Assembly (NCBI GenBank): GCA_002953655.1
Contig: CP025839.1
Location: forward strand, 1,302,001-1,366,000
Direction: 5' to 3'
DNA from: Latilactobacillus sakei
GTDB taxonomy: Bacteria > Bacillota > Bacilli > Lactobacillales > Lactobacillaceae
DNA length: 64,000 nucleotides
Shown: in pieces, positions 49,893 to 60,468 of the stretch
Position numbering within the stretch: the stretch's first letter is position 1
Layout of the letters: every line of letters begins with the position of its first letter
Program-made: the position numbers and the translations under genes
The notes under the pieces: generated by a model
Told to the model about the DNA's origin: nothing
Databases searched by the model: none
Seen by the model: the letters and a program-made list of their open reading frames with translations, nothing else

Positions 49893-51542
49893 TCATTCAA
49901 GTTCTAACATAACGGCTTCATATGGACGTAATGTGATTTTGTCAGCCGTTAATTGTTGGTCTGGATAATTACTCATCATCACCGCTTTAACGTCCGCGTT
50001 AGCGCGTTGTTGTGTTTGATCTGTAAAGTTTGCGATCACACGCACTTTTTTATGATCTAATTGGCGTTGATAAGTATAAACCGCTTCATCTTCTGGTGCC
50101 AATAATTGATACTGGCCTTCAATGAGGACTGGTTCAGTCTTACGCAGCGCTACTAGCTGTTGGTAAAAGGCAAAGACGCTGTCAGGGGCTTGGGCTTTAG
50201 TTGCCACCGAATAGTCATCCGCAACAACCGGTTGCAACCAAGGTGTGCCAGTTGTAAAACCGTGATTGGCTGTCAGATCCCATTGCATTGGAATCCGACA
50301 ATTTTCACGCGATTTTTGTTGCAAGATTTGGATCGCCAATGCTTCACTAATACCATCAGCTAACATTTGGTGATACGCATTAACCGATTCAGCGTCTTGA
50401 TATTGATCAATCGAAGTGAAATTAGCGTTCTTCATCGCAATTTCTTCCCCTTGATAAATATACGGTGTGCCTTGTAATCCAAATTCAACTAATGCCAGTA
50501 ACTTAGCGGATTGATCCCGATATTGACCATCGTCTAAAAAGCGTGAAATTGCCCGAGGTTGATCGTGATTTGACCAGAACAAGGCGTTCCAGCCACCGCC
50601 CGCTGCCATTTCAGTTTGCCATTGACTTAAAATCCGCTTCAAATCAGATAACCGGTATTGCCCTAATGTCCACTTTTTACCACCCGTATAATCCACTTTG
50701 ACGTGATGGAAGGTAAACGCCATCGAGAGTTCTTCGCGTTCTGGATTCGTATACCGAATCGCTTCTGAGACGGGGGTTGATGATAATTCACCAACTGTCA
50801 CAAAGTTGTTAGGCCCAAAGACGCGTTCGTACATTTCATGAATATATTCATGGACGTGCGGCCCATTGGTATAAAAGTTACGGCCATCATCACTTGGTGT
50901 CGCAAAGGTATCGTTAGGAAAATCTTTATCCTTCGAGATGTTATTGATAACGTCTAGTCGTAAACCATCAATTCCTAAATCAGCCCAAAATTGCATCATT
51001 TGATAGATTTCTTCACGTAATTGCGGGTTGCGCCAGTTTAAATCAGGCATCCGCTTCTCGTATAAATGCAAGTAATACTGATCTAACGCGGGGACATACT
51101 CCCAAGCACTACCACTAAATTTAGATAACCAATTGTTCGGTTCATGACCATCAACAGGATCACGCCATAGATAATAATCGTGATAAGGATTGTCCTTGCC
51201 CTTCAAACTTTCTTGGAACCAACGGTGTTGATCTGAAGTATGGTTGACCACCATATCCATCATAATTTTAATCCCGCGTTGATGGGCCTCTTTCAAGAGA
51301 CGTTCAAAATCAGTTAAGTCCCCAAAAATCGGATCGATTTGATAGTAGTCCGCGATATCATACCCATTGTCGCGACCTGGCGAGACATACATCGGTGTTA
51401 GCCAAATTAATTCAATTCCCAAGTCTTGTAAATAATCTAAACGTTGGATAATGCCATTGATATCACCGATGCCATCCCCATTTGAATCTTGAAAACTCCG
51501 TGGATAAATTTGATAAACTGTTGCTTTTTGCCACCATTTCAT
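49893..51542 (-). CDS. treC: Alpha,alpha-phosphotrehalase (GH13)
   Basis: 549 residues of GH13 oligo-1,6-glucosidase/trehalose-6-phosphate hydrolase type. Barrel motifs: DMVVNHTSDQH, GLRLDVINNISKD (nucleophile Asp near 200), VGELSS (acid/base Glu near 255) and FWSNHDQPR. Context with a trehalose-type EIIBC and TreR favours trehalose-6-phosphate as substrate. Second gene in the operon, 11 bp after the permease gene. Dextran glucosidase is the main alternative. Confidence 0.9.
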   Translation of the reverse strand: MKWWQKATVYQIYPRSFQDSNGDGIGDINGIIQRLDYLQDLGIELIWLTPMYVSPGRDNGYDIADYYQIDPIFGDLTDFERLLKEAHQRGIKIMMDMVVNHTSDQHRWFQESLKGKDNPYHDYYLWRDPVDGHEPNNWLSKFSGSAWEYVPALDQYYLHLYEKRMPDLNWRNPQLREEIYQMMQFWADLGIDGLRLDVINNISKDKDFPNDTFATPSDDGRNFYTNGPHVHEYIHEMYERVFGPNNFVTVGELSSTPVSEAIRYTNPEREELSMAFTFHHVKVDYTGGKKWTLGQYRLSDLKRILSQWQTEMAAGGGWNALFWSNHDQPRAISRFLDDGQYRDQSAKLLALVEFGLQGTPYIYQGEEIAMKNANFTSIDQYQDAESVNAYHQMLADGISEALAIQILQQKSRENCRIPMQWDLTANHGFTTGTPWLQPVVADDYSVATKAQAPDSVFAFYQQLVALRKTEPVLIEGQYQLLAPEDEAVYTYQRQLDHKKVRVIANFTDQTQQRANADVKAVMMSNYPDQQLTADKITLRPYEAVMLELE

Positions 51543-51553
51543 ATGACTCTCTC

Positions 51554-53074
<1,521 letters not shown>

Positions 53075-53084
53075 TTATGAACTC

Positions 53085-53114
53085 ATATTACAACATGTAT
53101 AGACAAGTTGTCAA
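53085..53114 (-). promoter_or_regulatory. treP promoter with TreR-type operator
   Basis: Minus strand TTGACA, 18-bp spacer, TAATAT. The spacer holds ACTTGTCTATACATGT (53093-53108), an inverted repeat close to the TreR operator TTGTATATACAA. The regulator is encoded divergently at 53205. Confidence 0.75.
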
Positions 53115-53204
53115 CGAACTTTTTTAAACCGTTTACAAATCCTACTTGCAACTTTCGTCATTAATTTATATGATGGAACTAATCAAACGATTGAGGTTTA
53201 GTTT

Positions 53205-53918
53205 ATGTCGAAAAAATACGAAACAATCTACCGTGAATTGGTCCATAAAATTACAAACCAAGTCTATCCAGCCAATTCATTTTTACCGAGTGAAAATGAA
53301 CTCGCGACAGCTTATGGTACTTCGCGCGAAACAGTCCGCAAGGCGCTTGCTAGTCTTTTAGAAAATGGCTTTATTCATAAGATTAAAGGCAAGGGGTCTT
53401 TAGTCCTAGACTTTGATAAATACGCCTTCCCAATTTCTGGCCTAACCAGTTACCGTGAGTTGGATAATCTCTTTGATATGCATACACAAACGACTGTCTT
53501 ACAACTCAAAAAAGCCAATGTCCCCCAAGCATCCTTCCATCTAGATTCCACTGAGATTCTTCCTGCAACATACATTCAGCGATTACGAACGGTTAATGGT
53601 GAGCCAATTGTCATCGATAGTGACTACGTTTTAACCAGTGTCGTCCCCGAAATATCCCGCGCAGTCGCCCAAGATTCGCTTTATCACTATTTCGAACAAG
53701 AACTCGGGCTCAAAATTGGTTACGGCAATAAGGAGTTCACTGTTGTGCCAGCAACTGAAGAACAATGCGCCATTTTAAAATTAGCGCCTAATAGTGCCGT
53801 CGTTAGCGTCAAGGGGATCACGCATCTCCAAGATAATACATTAATTCAGTTTACAGAATCGATTCACCGCGCGGATAAGTTTAAATTTATAGAACATGCC
53901 CGTCGCCAATCAATCTAA
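53205..53918 (+). CDS. treR: Trehalose operon repressor, GntR family
   Basis: 237 residues. N-terminal winged HTH (YRELVHKITNQVYPANSFLPSENELA split over 8-32, TSRETVRKALASLLENGF) followed by a UTRA effector domain (IQRLRTVNGEPIVIDSDYV and the C-terminal TEESIHR-like ITHLQDNTLIQFTESIHR). In TreR the effector is trehalose-6-phosphate. It is divergent from the PTS operon with the probable operator in between. Confidence 0.9.
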   Translation: MSKKYETIYRELVHKITNQVYPANSFLPSENELATAYGTSRETVRKALASLLENGFIHKIKGKGSLVLDFDKYAFPISGLTSYRELDNLFDMHTQTTVLQLKKANVPQASFHLDSTEILPATYIQRLRTVNGEPIVIDSDYVLTSVVPEISRAVAQDSLYHYFEQELGLKIGYGNKEFTVVPATEEQCAILKLAPNSAVVSVKGITHLQDNTLIQFTESIHRADKFKFIEHARRQSI

Positions 53919-53922
53919 TATC

Positions 53923-53975
53923 AAAAAAAGAAAGTTAGTCGACATACTCAGGGTGTCAGCTAACTTTCTTTTTTA
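53923..53975. terminator. Terminator of treR
   Basis: AAAGAAAGTTAG and CTAACTTTCTTT arms, inner GACA/TGTC, T-runs on both strands. Confidence 0.9.
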
Positions 53976-54434
53976 TTAACCACTCTTAGAAATAGGCTCA
54001 GCTTTTAAAGTGCCAATGTGATTGAGCAATTGATTGATCTTATAACACTGTCGCTTTTGAATCTGCCGATTAGTCTCAAGTTTAGCCAATAATTGGGCCC
54101 CATCATGTTGGCCAATTGCTGCGATTAAATCTTCGGCTGCCTGTACATAATGATCAATGACGATGCGTAATTGTGTATGCACTTCAGAAAATTCAGAAGG
54201 TGGCTCGATACAATGCACTTGTTCGACAAATCGCTTTAGCGCTGCTAAATTCTTAATTGAATATCGACTTAATAATTGTAGATTTTCACCCACTAGCTTT
54301 TTCCCACGCGTGATATTCTTACTAGTTTGCGTATATTCACTAAAAACTGTTTCAAAAACAATAAATTGTTCTAAAAACCGATTCCATTGAATCACATAAT
54401 CTTCAGCTGATAATTGGATGTGTTGATTTCGCAT
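53976..54434 (-). CDS. Hypothetical protein, 152 residues
   Basis: Entirely helical prediction with no membrane segment: VIQWNRFLEQFIVFETVFSE, LKRFVEQVHCIEPPSEF, then HYVQAAEDLIAAI. The arrangement resembles a four-helix bundle, as in DUF-type stress or ferritin-like folds, but no metal-ligand pattern is evident. AGGAGG precedes the ATG at 54434. Single gene of unknown role. Confidence 0.68.
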   Translation of the reverse strand: MRNQHIQLSAEDYVIQWNRFLEQFIVFETVFSEYTQTSKNITRGKKLVGENLQLLSRYSIKNLAALKRFVEQVHCIEPPSEFSEVHTQLRIVIDHYVQAAEDLIAAIGQHDGAQLLAKLETNRQIQKRQCYKINQLLNHIGTLKAEPISKSG

Positions 54435-54553
54435 TCGCTAGTCGCCTCCTAAATAAAATTCTTATCGTTAATATAACTATATAGTATGTATAGTCATTCC
54501 GTCAATTATAGTGCACTTTTTCACATTGCTTGCTATTTATTAAGACTTGAAAT

Positions 54554-54597
54554 AAAAAAAGTGCAATTAACAAAATATTTTGTTAATTGCACTTTTT
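54554..54597. terminator. Bidirectional terminator between the YfhO-like gene and the 152-residue gene
   Basis: AAAAAGTGCAATTAACAAAA and its exact complement around TAT, with a long T-run on both strands. On the minus strand it ends the YfhO-like gene transcript. Confidence 0.9.
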
Positions 54598-54611
54598 CAT
54601 TAGATCGCTAT

Positions 54612-57155
54612 TCAGCGCTTAATAACTATTTTCTGCCAGTTAGCAACTAAGCCCCAAATACATAATGTTACTAAACTAATTATCTGGCCGATTAATAAGC
54701 CTGGTGCATAATATCGTAATTGCACGTCATTAGTACCTTTTTTTAATGGCAATGCCAACATATTAGCCATTACTTTCTTAGGTTTAACCGTATGATGATT
54801 GATTTTCGCATGCCACCCCGCATCATATGGGAGACTTAAATAAAGTAACTGACCTGCTGATTGGCTATCAATTCGGCCTTCAACGTGCCCGTTATCCCGC
54901 CATAAAGCGGTTGTCATTAACTTTTGATGACTAAGTTGCCTAATCGCTTGATCAAAGCGCTTTTGATTAAGGGTTGCAACTTGGAAATGACTTATTTTTT
55001 GGCGTTTGGGGCTAATCACGGTTAATCTCAGTGGTTGCCCTCTATGCGAATCTTCCAACGGTATAATTGCGGCACTATTAACTTTAATGGGTGTTTTTTT
55101 CTTACGGCCGTTCACCCAAAGCTTAATCTGGGTTAAATCCTGATGCGGTAAATATAGATAAGTCGGGCCTTTGGTATCACTTGGTACCTCTAACGTATAG
55201 CGATAGCGCTGGGCCTTAACCTCCTCGCGAACCGTATCGACCTGATGAATCTTATAAAACGGCTTGTCAGTATTTACCATTGCTTGTAACAGGCGATCTT
55301 GATTATCAAATGGCCGATGCTTTTTCAAAGTGACATCTGCTAAATCAGCATTAACTGCAAAGCCTAAGCCGAGGGTTTGATGACGTTGGATAATTGTTTG
55401 CCCTTTTTTTTGCTGTAAATCATAACGATTCGCAAACAATAAATCAGTAATGGCTGTATGCCCGACCCCATTAATGCGACGGACATTCTTACTGTAAAAG
55501 CCGAGATCTACTAACATGCTACGCATTTGTTCATCTAAAGTTGACGAATAATTATTCAATGTATATTGACCAAATAACAAAGCATCATTATAACCATAAT
55601 ACGGTTCTCGATAGGCTGATTTTAATAAAATTGACTGATTATTAACCCGATAAAAATCGTGATCAGCTTGACTCAGGCGTTTATAAACACTTGCTTGACG
55701 CTGATATTGTTGCGCATATTGTTTTTGATAACCTAAGGGTATTTTTTGCGTCATCAATTGAAAATTGGTCACTAATTCGCTAAAGGACACCAACGCTACA
55801 CTAATCATCACTAATTTTTGATAACGTTGTCGCGCTTGCCCCCAATAATAAAATAATAACCCGAGAAATATTGTATAGCCACTTAATAATAACCAAGACT
55901 GTTGCGCAATCTGAGGATATTGGCTACTGTGTAATTTCAACTGGCCCATTACCAATAAGCCGCCGATTAAAATGATAGTCCCGACTTTGGCTCTTTTATT
56001 TTGCCCTCGTACTAAACTTGCCTCGTAAGCAAGCTTAATTAAGACAAATGAAAATAAATAAGCATTCCGATATGGAAAACCTTCTGGCTGCTGAAACATA
56101 TGCCAAACCGTATTAAAAGTGGTTACCCAAAAACTAAGTGCTAAACTAAGCACCAAAAAGCCATTCGCATACTTCGCTTGTTTCCTAATTTGTGGCAAGG
56201 TAAAATATAAAACTGCAAATAACAACCCTAGCGTCCCAACAAAAAGCGTTGGTTCATGCGTTAGTCGCTGGGTATAATGACTACCGCCTACTTGAAATTG
56301 GGTCAGTACTTCCCAGCCAAACTGTGGGGTGGGGTAAAAACTAGTCATCGCAATCGTCTTTTTACCTGTCTTTAACATCCCTAATAACGCTGGGACCAAA
56401 ATAATAGCACTCAGACCCCCAACAATTAGCGAGGACCAAATAAATTGCCAGATCACCCGTGCTTGTTGCTTCATTAATTGCAGCCATGTTTGCTGTGGTT
56501 GTCGTTGCTTAATCACGAGACTAATCATATATAAAACAGCAAATAAACATGTCATATAACCCAAATAATAATTGGTCAAGATTGAAACTGTCAAAGTCAC
56601 AATGTAAAGCGTTGGTTTTTTTACTGAGAACAAGCGCTCGAGGCCAATGACAATCAACGGTACTAAGATTAAGGCATCTAACCACATGAGGTTATAAAAA
56701 TTCATTGCTACAAAACCACACAAGCTATATGCGGTTGAAAAAATCAATGCCGAATAATGGTAAGATGTCGTCCGTGTTCTCAGGAAATAACTCATCGTCA
56801 CCCCCATCGTACAAATCTTAAGGGCAATTACATAGCTAATCATTACTGGTAATTGACTATTAGAACCCAAAAGCAGCAATAGATTAAATGGACTAATTAA
56901 GTAATAGGCTGCTAAGGGCACTAAATTACCACCCAGTGATAATGAAAATGAATAAGCACTAAAATTAAAATGGGCCACCTGACGTTTAAATTCTGCCAAA
57001 AATGGCATGTACTGTGTTCCTAAATCGCTGAATAGTAAGTTATGATTGCCAAAAGGCACCAAACCCATCATTGCAAAGCCGATTAATAACAACACCAACG
57101 GCAATCCGAAACTAAGTCCATAATAACTGAGGGCCTGTTTATATTTTGTTTGCAT
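54612..57155 (-). CDS. YfhO-family multi-pass membrane protein
   Basis: About 848 residues: 12-13 membrane helices through the first 480 residues, then an extracytoplasmic C-terminal domain of about 330 residues ending in a last helix near the C-terminus. The N-terminal loop FSDLGTQYMPFLAEFKRQ carries the acidic motif expected in the first loop of GT-C glycosyltransferases. YfhO-type proteins glycosylate lipoteichoic or wall teichoic acid in some Gram-positives; that role here is inferred. Start at ATG 57155; a TTG one codon earlier is also possible. Confidence 0.85.
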   Translation of the reverse strand: MQTKYKQALSYYGLSFGLPLVLLLIGFAMMGLVPFGNHNLLFSDLGTQYMPFLAEFKRQVAHFNFSAYSFSLSLGGNLVPLAAYYLISPFNLLLLLGSNSQLPVMISYVIALKICTMGVTMSYFLRTRTTSYHYSALIFSTAYSLCGFVAMNFYNLMWLDALILVPLIVIGLERLFSVKKPTLYIVTLTVSILTNYYLGYMTCLFAVLYMISLVIKQRQPQQTWLQLMKQQARVIWQFIWSSLIVGGLSAIILVPALLGMLKTGKKTIAMTSFYPTPQFGWEVLTQFQVGGSHYTQRLTHEPTLFVGTLGLLFAVLYFTLPQIRKQAKYANGFLVLSLALSFWVTTFNTVWHMFQQPEGFPYRNAYLFSFVLIKLAYEASLVRGQNKRAKVGTIILIGGLLVMGQLKLHSSQYPQIAQQSWLLLSGYTIFLGLLFYYWGQARQRYQKLVMISVALVSFSELVTNFQLMTQKIPLGYQKQYAQQYQRQASVYKRLSQADHDFYRVNNQSILLKSAYREPYYGYNDALLFGQYTLNNYSSTLDEQMRSMLVDLGFYSKNVRRINGVGHTAITDLLFANRYDLQQKKGQTIIQRHQTLGLGFAVNADLADVTLKKHRPFDNQDRLLQAMVNTDKPFYKIHQVDTVREEVKAQRYRYTLEVPSDTKGPTYLYLPHQDLTQIKLWVNGRKKKTPIKVNSAAIIPLEDSHRGQPLRLTVISPKRQKISHFQVATLNQKRFDQAIRQLSHQKLMTTALWRDNGHVEGRIDSQSAGQLLYLSLPYDAGWHAKINHHTVKPKKVMANMLALPLKKGTNDVQLRYYAPGLLIGQIISLVTLCIWGLVANWQKIVIKR

Positions 57156-57259
57156 CAACTTTCAATCCTCTCTTATCTGAAAACCAATCTAAGCATAGCA
57201 TGCCACTTAGTTAAAATGCCATAAAACAAGTGCACTGATTTAGTGGTTATTTTTCAAAC

Positions 57260-57307
57260 AAAAAAGCAGACTTCTACCTAATTTATGAAGGTACCAGTCT
57301 GCTTTTT
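57260..57307 (-). terminator. Terminator of the GRP transporter gene
   Basis: AAAAAGCAGACT and AGTCTGCTTTTT arms, with an inner TACC/GGTA stem; T-runs on both strands. Confidence 0.88.
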
Positions 57308-57321
57308 AATTAAGATTAAGA

Positions 57322-58188
57322 TTATTTCATCATACCCAATGTTACGCCACCGACAATGACTAATAAACACCCAAGGGTGACATACACCATTTCTTTTTTC
57401 GTTTTCCGTTCACCCAAGAGGTAGATACTACCAATTGTTGAGATGATAATCCCACATTGTGAAAGTGAATAACTGATGGCAAGACCGATATCTGACATTG
57501 AAATCAACATGAACAAGTTCCCTAAGCCCCATAATAGACCAGTACCAATGTTCAAAACTGTTTTCTTATCAAAGACTGCTTTACCAATACCAACACCAGC
57601 AAAGATAGCGGCGCCGATAAACATCCCAATTGCTTGTGGTAAGACAATGGTTGTTGCACTAATCCCTGACCAGTTAACAATGATTGTGTAACCACCATAA
57701 CCGATTGTTGAAAGAATCAAGGCCCGGAAGCCACGTGCTAATTGTGTGTCTTCTTTAGCTGCTAAACTACTCTTAGGATCTTTCATGGATGTCAATGTTG
57801 CACCAGCAATCAAGATTACTAACGCGATAATCCCAAAGACGTAGTCGTGTGTTGTTTTCCATTCATGGAATAACAAAGCACCCGCTAAAGTGTTTACAAT
57901 CAATTGCATCCCTGTTGACATTGGCACTGTCTTAGAAACACCCATTGCTTGCATTGATTGGAACTGTTGTCCTTGACCAATGCTCCAAAATAACCCGGAA
58001 ATGATCCCGATTACCATGATAAATAAGTTTAACTGAGGCTGGATTACTAAAAAGGTACCGATTCCAAAAACCAGCGCACCGATTGTCATCCCAAAAGTTT
58101 GTTGATAAGCGTTACCACCTAATTTACCACTTACCAATCCGATACTACCCCAAGCAAGTGCTGGGATTAATGCAATTAAAATAGCCAT
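57322..58188 (-). CDS. GRP-family sugar uptake protein (GlcU/RbsU type)
   Basis: 288 residues, ten membrane helices of the drug/metabolite superfamily. The N-terminal ILIALIPALAWGSIGLVSGK and the GxxG-rich helices fit glucose/ribose uptake proteins, which use proton symport. The start is ATG 58188, after GAGGAATTTAAAA; the frame stays open further upstream without an RBS. The substrate is glucose or ribose; the window does not decide. Single gene. Confidence 0.88.
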   Translation of the reverse strand: MAILIALIPALAWGSIGLVSGKLGGNAYQQTFGMTIGALVFGIGTFLVIQPQLNLFIMVIGIISGLFWSIGQGQQFQSMQAMGVSKTVPMSTGMQLIVNTLAGALLFHEWKTTHDYVFGIIALVILIAGATLTSMKDPKSSLAAKEDTQLARGFRALILSTIGYGGYTIIVNWSGISATTIVLPQAIGMFIGAAIFAGVGIGKAVFDKKTVLNIGTGLLWGLGNLFMLISMSDIGLAISYSLSQCGIIISTIGSIYLLGERKTKKEMVYVTLGCLLVIVGGVTLGMMK

Positions 58189-58370
58189 TTTTAAATTCCT
58201 CTTCTTCTCTAAAGTACAAGAATCCATTATACAGACAAACGCAATTGATTTCTAGAGGGAAAACGGCACCATTAAGCGCATTCTAAAATGGTCTGTTTAT
58301 TTAAAAGTGACAGTACCAGCAATGTTACCGGTTACCATTTTTTTGCGTATAGGTTAAATTTTTTTTACTT

Positions 58371-58414
58371 TTTTTTAGTAAACCCGCTAACCTTTTTTAG
58401 TAAACCCATTAACC
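58371..58414. repeat. Two 22-bp tandem repeats upstream of the GRP transporter
   Basis: Units at 58371-58392 and 58393-58414 read TTTTTTAGTAAACCCG(C)T-type sequence, each ending in TAACC. They differ at two positions (CCGCT versus CCATT). They lie in the 288-base gap between the VanZ-like and transporter genes and could be paired regulator sites. The remainder of the gap is plain AT-rich. Confidence 0.6.
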
Positions 58415-58435
58415 TATTCTTCTGACACAATTAAA

Positions 58436-58473
58436 AAGGTATCGAAGCGTCATAATTTAACTTCGATACCCGC
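58436..58473 (-). terminator. Terminator of the VanZ-like gene
   Basis: Minus strand GGTATCGAAG and CTTCGATACC arms followed by TTTTT. Confidence 0.85.
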
Positions 58474-58476
58474 AAT

Positions 58477-59085
58477 TTAATGTTTTAAAATTCGAACCCC
58501 TTTGTATAAGGTCACTCCAATTATCGCACCGATTGTATTAAAGATTAAATCATCAATATCGGCCATCCCGGTCCCTAAAATAAACTGGGCGGTTTCAATC
58601 CCTAATGAAAATAACGCGCCTTCGACAATCGTTAACAACCAAGTTCCCTTCCGATCTGTCAATGAACCGCGCAACCACCCAAACGGGACAAACCAAAGAA
58701 TATTACCATAAAAGTTATACCAATAGTCTAACTGTGCTGGTGCATTCCGTAACTTAAACGTCTCCACAAACGGTGTTAAATTAATTTGCGTTAACGAGCG
58801 ATTAATGTATAGGTGCATCTGCCAAGGATAATAAATATGACGTAACACTGTTAATGATAGTAGTAGACATAGATAAAAAACAAAGGTAAATAGTTTCAAC
58901 TCATATTTAAATTGAATCCGTCTTTTTTTTAAGCCTAAGTATAATAAGCGGAGCCCAATAAAAATTAAACAATATAAAATTGTTTTATCCAAACTTTCTA
59001 CCGTTAATTTAATTAAGGGTAGATGATTATATTTTGACCCCCAAGGGAGAATAATATTGTCATAAAGACCACCTAGAAATAACAA
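58477..59085 (-). CDS. VanZ-family membrane protein
   Basis: 202 residues with five predicted membrane segments. The family core is in NLTPFVETFKLRNAP, then NILWFVPFGWLRGSL and LFSLGIETAQFILGTGMADIDDL with the conserved Asp pair. VanZ proteins bring low-level teicoplanin resistance in some strains, otherwise their role is unclear. The start ATG at 59085 is preceded by GTTATTATTTG, a weak RBS, so the true start may be downstream. Confidence 0.88.
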   Translation of the reverse strand: MLFLGGLYDNIILPWGSKYNHLPLIKLTVESLDKTILYCLIFIGLRLLYLGLKKRRIQFKYELKLFTFVFYLCLLLSLTVLRHIYYPWQMHLYINRSLTQINLTPFVETFKLRNAPAQLDYWYNFYGNILWFVPFGWLRGSLTDRKGTWLLTIVEGALFSLGIETAQFILGTGMADIDDLIFNTIGAIIGVTLYKGVRILKH

Positions 59086-59306
59086 ATAATAACCTCACTT
59101 ATCCAACCAATTTAATTCATTTCATGTATAACGCCTTATCTCTTATTATATACACTTTGCGTCATAATTGGATAGTCAGACATCACAACTAAAGTGAATC
59201 TTAAACTTCTTACTAGAATCCACCTCACGTCGGAGGAGAGATTTTAAGAGCTATGCTATAATGGTGTGATTAGTTACCAATATAACGCGTCATAAGGAGC
59301 CATTTA

Positions 59307-60365
59307 ATGAAAGTTTTATTATATTTTGAAAGCGAAAAATTATTAGCTAAATCCGGGATCGGTCGTGCATTAGACCATCAAAAGCGCGCCTTAACAGCAA
59401 TGGGCATCGACTACACACTTGATCCCAACGATCCAGATTATGATATCTTACATATTAATACATACGGTTTGAATAGCCGGCGAATGATTAAAAAAGCACG
59501 TCAGGCTGGCAAAAAGGTGATTTATCACGCCCACTCCACTGAAGAAGATTTCCGCAATTCTTTTGTCGGTTCCAACCAACTTGCACCGTTGGTCAAACAT
59601 CGTCTTATTAGTCTCTATTCAAAGGCGGATCATTTAATCACCCCCACACTTTATTCAAAATCACTTCTACAAGGTTATGGCATTCAAGTACCGATTGCCC
59701 CTATTTCAAACGGGATTGATCTCGCCAAGTATCAAACAACACCGGCCAAAAAACAGGCTTTTAGAGCTTATTTCAATTTAAGACCGGATCAAAAAGTCGT
59801 TATCTGTGTGGGACTCTTCTTTCAACGTAAAGGCCTACTCGATTTTGTTGAAATTGCCAAGCAACTACCTGAATACACCTTCATCTGGTTTGGCGATGTG
59901 CCAATGTACAGTATCCCGCGCAATATCCGCTTGATTGTTAAAAAGGACCATCCTGCAAATGTCCGCTTCCCAGGTTACATCAAAGGCGACATTATCGAGG
60001 GGGCTTATGCCAACGCTGATTTATTCTTCTTCCCTTCTTATGAAGAAACCGAAGGCATTGTTGTGTTAGAAGCCCTTGCCAGTCATCAAAAAGTTTTGGT
60101 ACGCGATATTCCAGTCTACCACGGTTGGCTCAAAGATCAACAAAACTGTTATATGGGTACCGATAATGCGCAATTTAAGCAATTAATTCAAGCAATCATT
60201 GAACAGCGCGTTCCCGACTTAACCGAAGCGGGTTATCAAACCGCTGAATCTAAACAGATTACCGCAATTGGCCGTGAATTAGCCGCCGTCTATCAGCATG
60301 TCTTAAACCCTGATGAATCAAATCCCATTTACACGCAAATTATGCAGCCTACCTTAAAACTTTAA
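59307..60365 (+). CDS. GT4 glycosyltransferase, LafB/CpoA-like
   Basis: 352 residues. An N-terminal GT-B half (KSGIGRALDHQKRALTAMGI, then DILHINTYGLNSRRM) and a C-terminal nucleotide-sugar half with the EX7E-like FFFPSYEETEGIVVLEAL near residue 245. The family includes enzymes that add the second sugar to glucosyl-diacylglycerol to make the LTA glycolipid anchor. The adjacent LTA synthase gene supports this reading. AAGGAG precedes the ATG at 59307. A different wall or capsule glycan is the main alternative. Confidence 0.82.
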   Translation: MKVLLYFESEKLLAKSGIGRALDHQKRALTAMGIDYTLDPNDPDYDILHINTYGLNSRRMIKKARQAGKKVIYHAHSTEEDFRNSFVGSNQLAPLVKHRLISLYSKADHLITPTLYSKSLLQGYGIQVPIAPISNGIDLAKYQTTPAKKQAFRAYFNLRPDQKVVICVGLFFQRKGLLDFVEIAKQLPEYTFIWFGDVPMYSIPRNIRLIVKKDHPANVRFPGYIKGDIIEGAYANADLFFFPSYEETEGIVVLEALASHQKVLVRDIPVYHGWLKDQQNCYMGTDNAQFKQLIQAIIEQRVPDLTEAGYQTAESKQITAIGRELAAVYQHVLNPDESNPIYTQIMQPTLKL

Positions 60366-60468
60366 GTTTCCGTTTAAATCATGTCATGCACTTTGCGCTG
60401 GCTTCATTTGGGCGGTAAAATAAGTCAATGACGCGCTTTAGATTGATTTTGAAAGGATGTCACATTTC

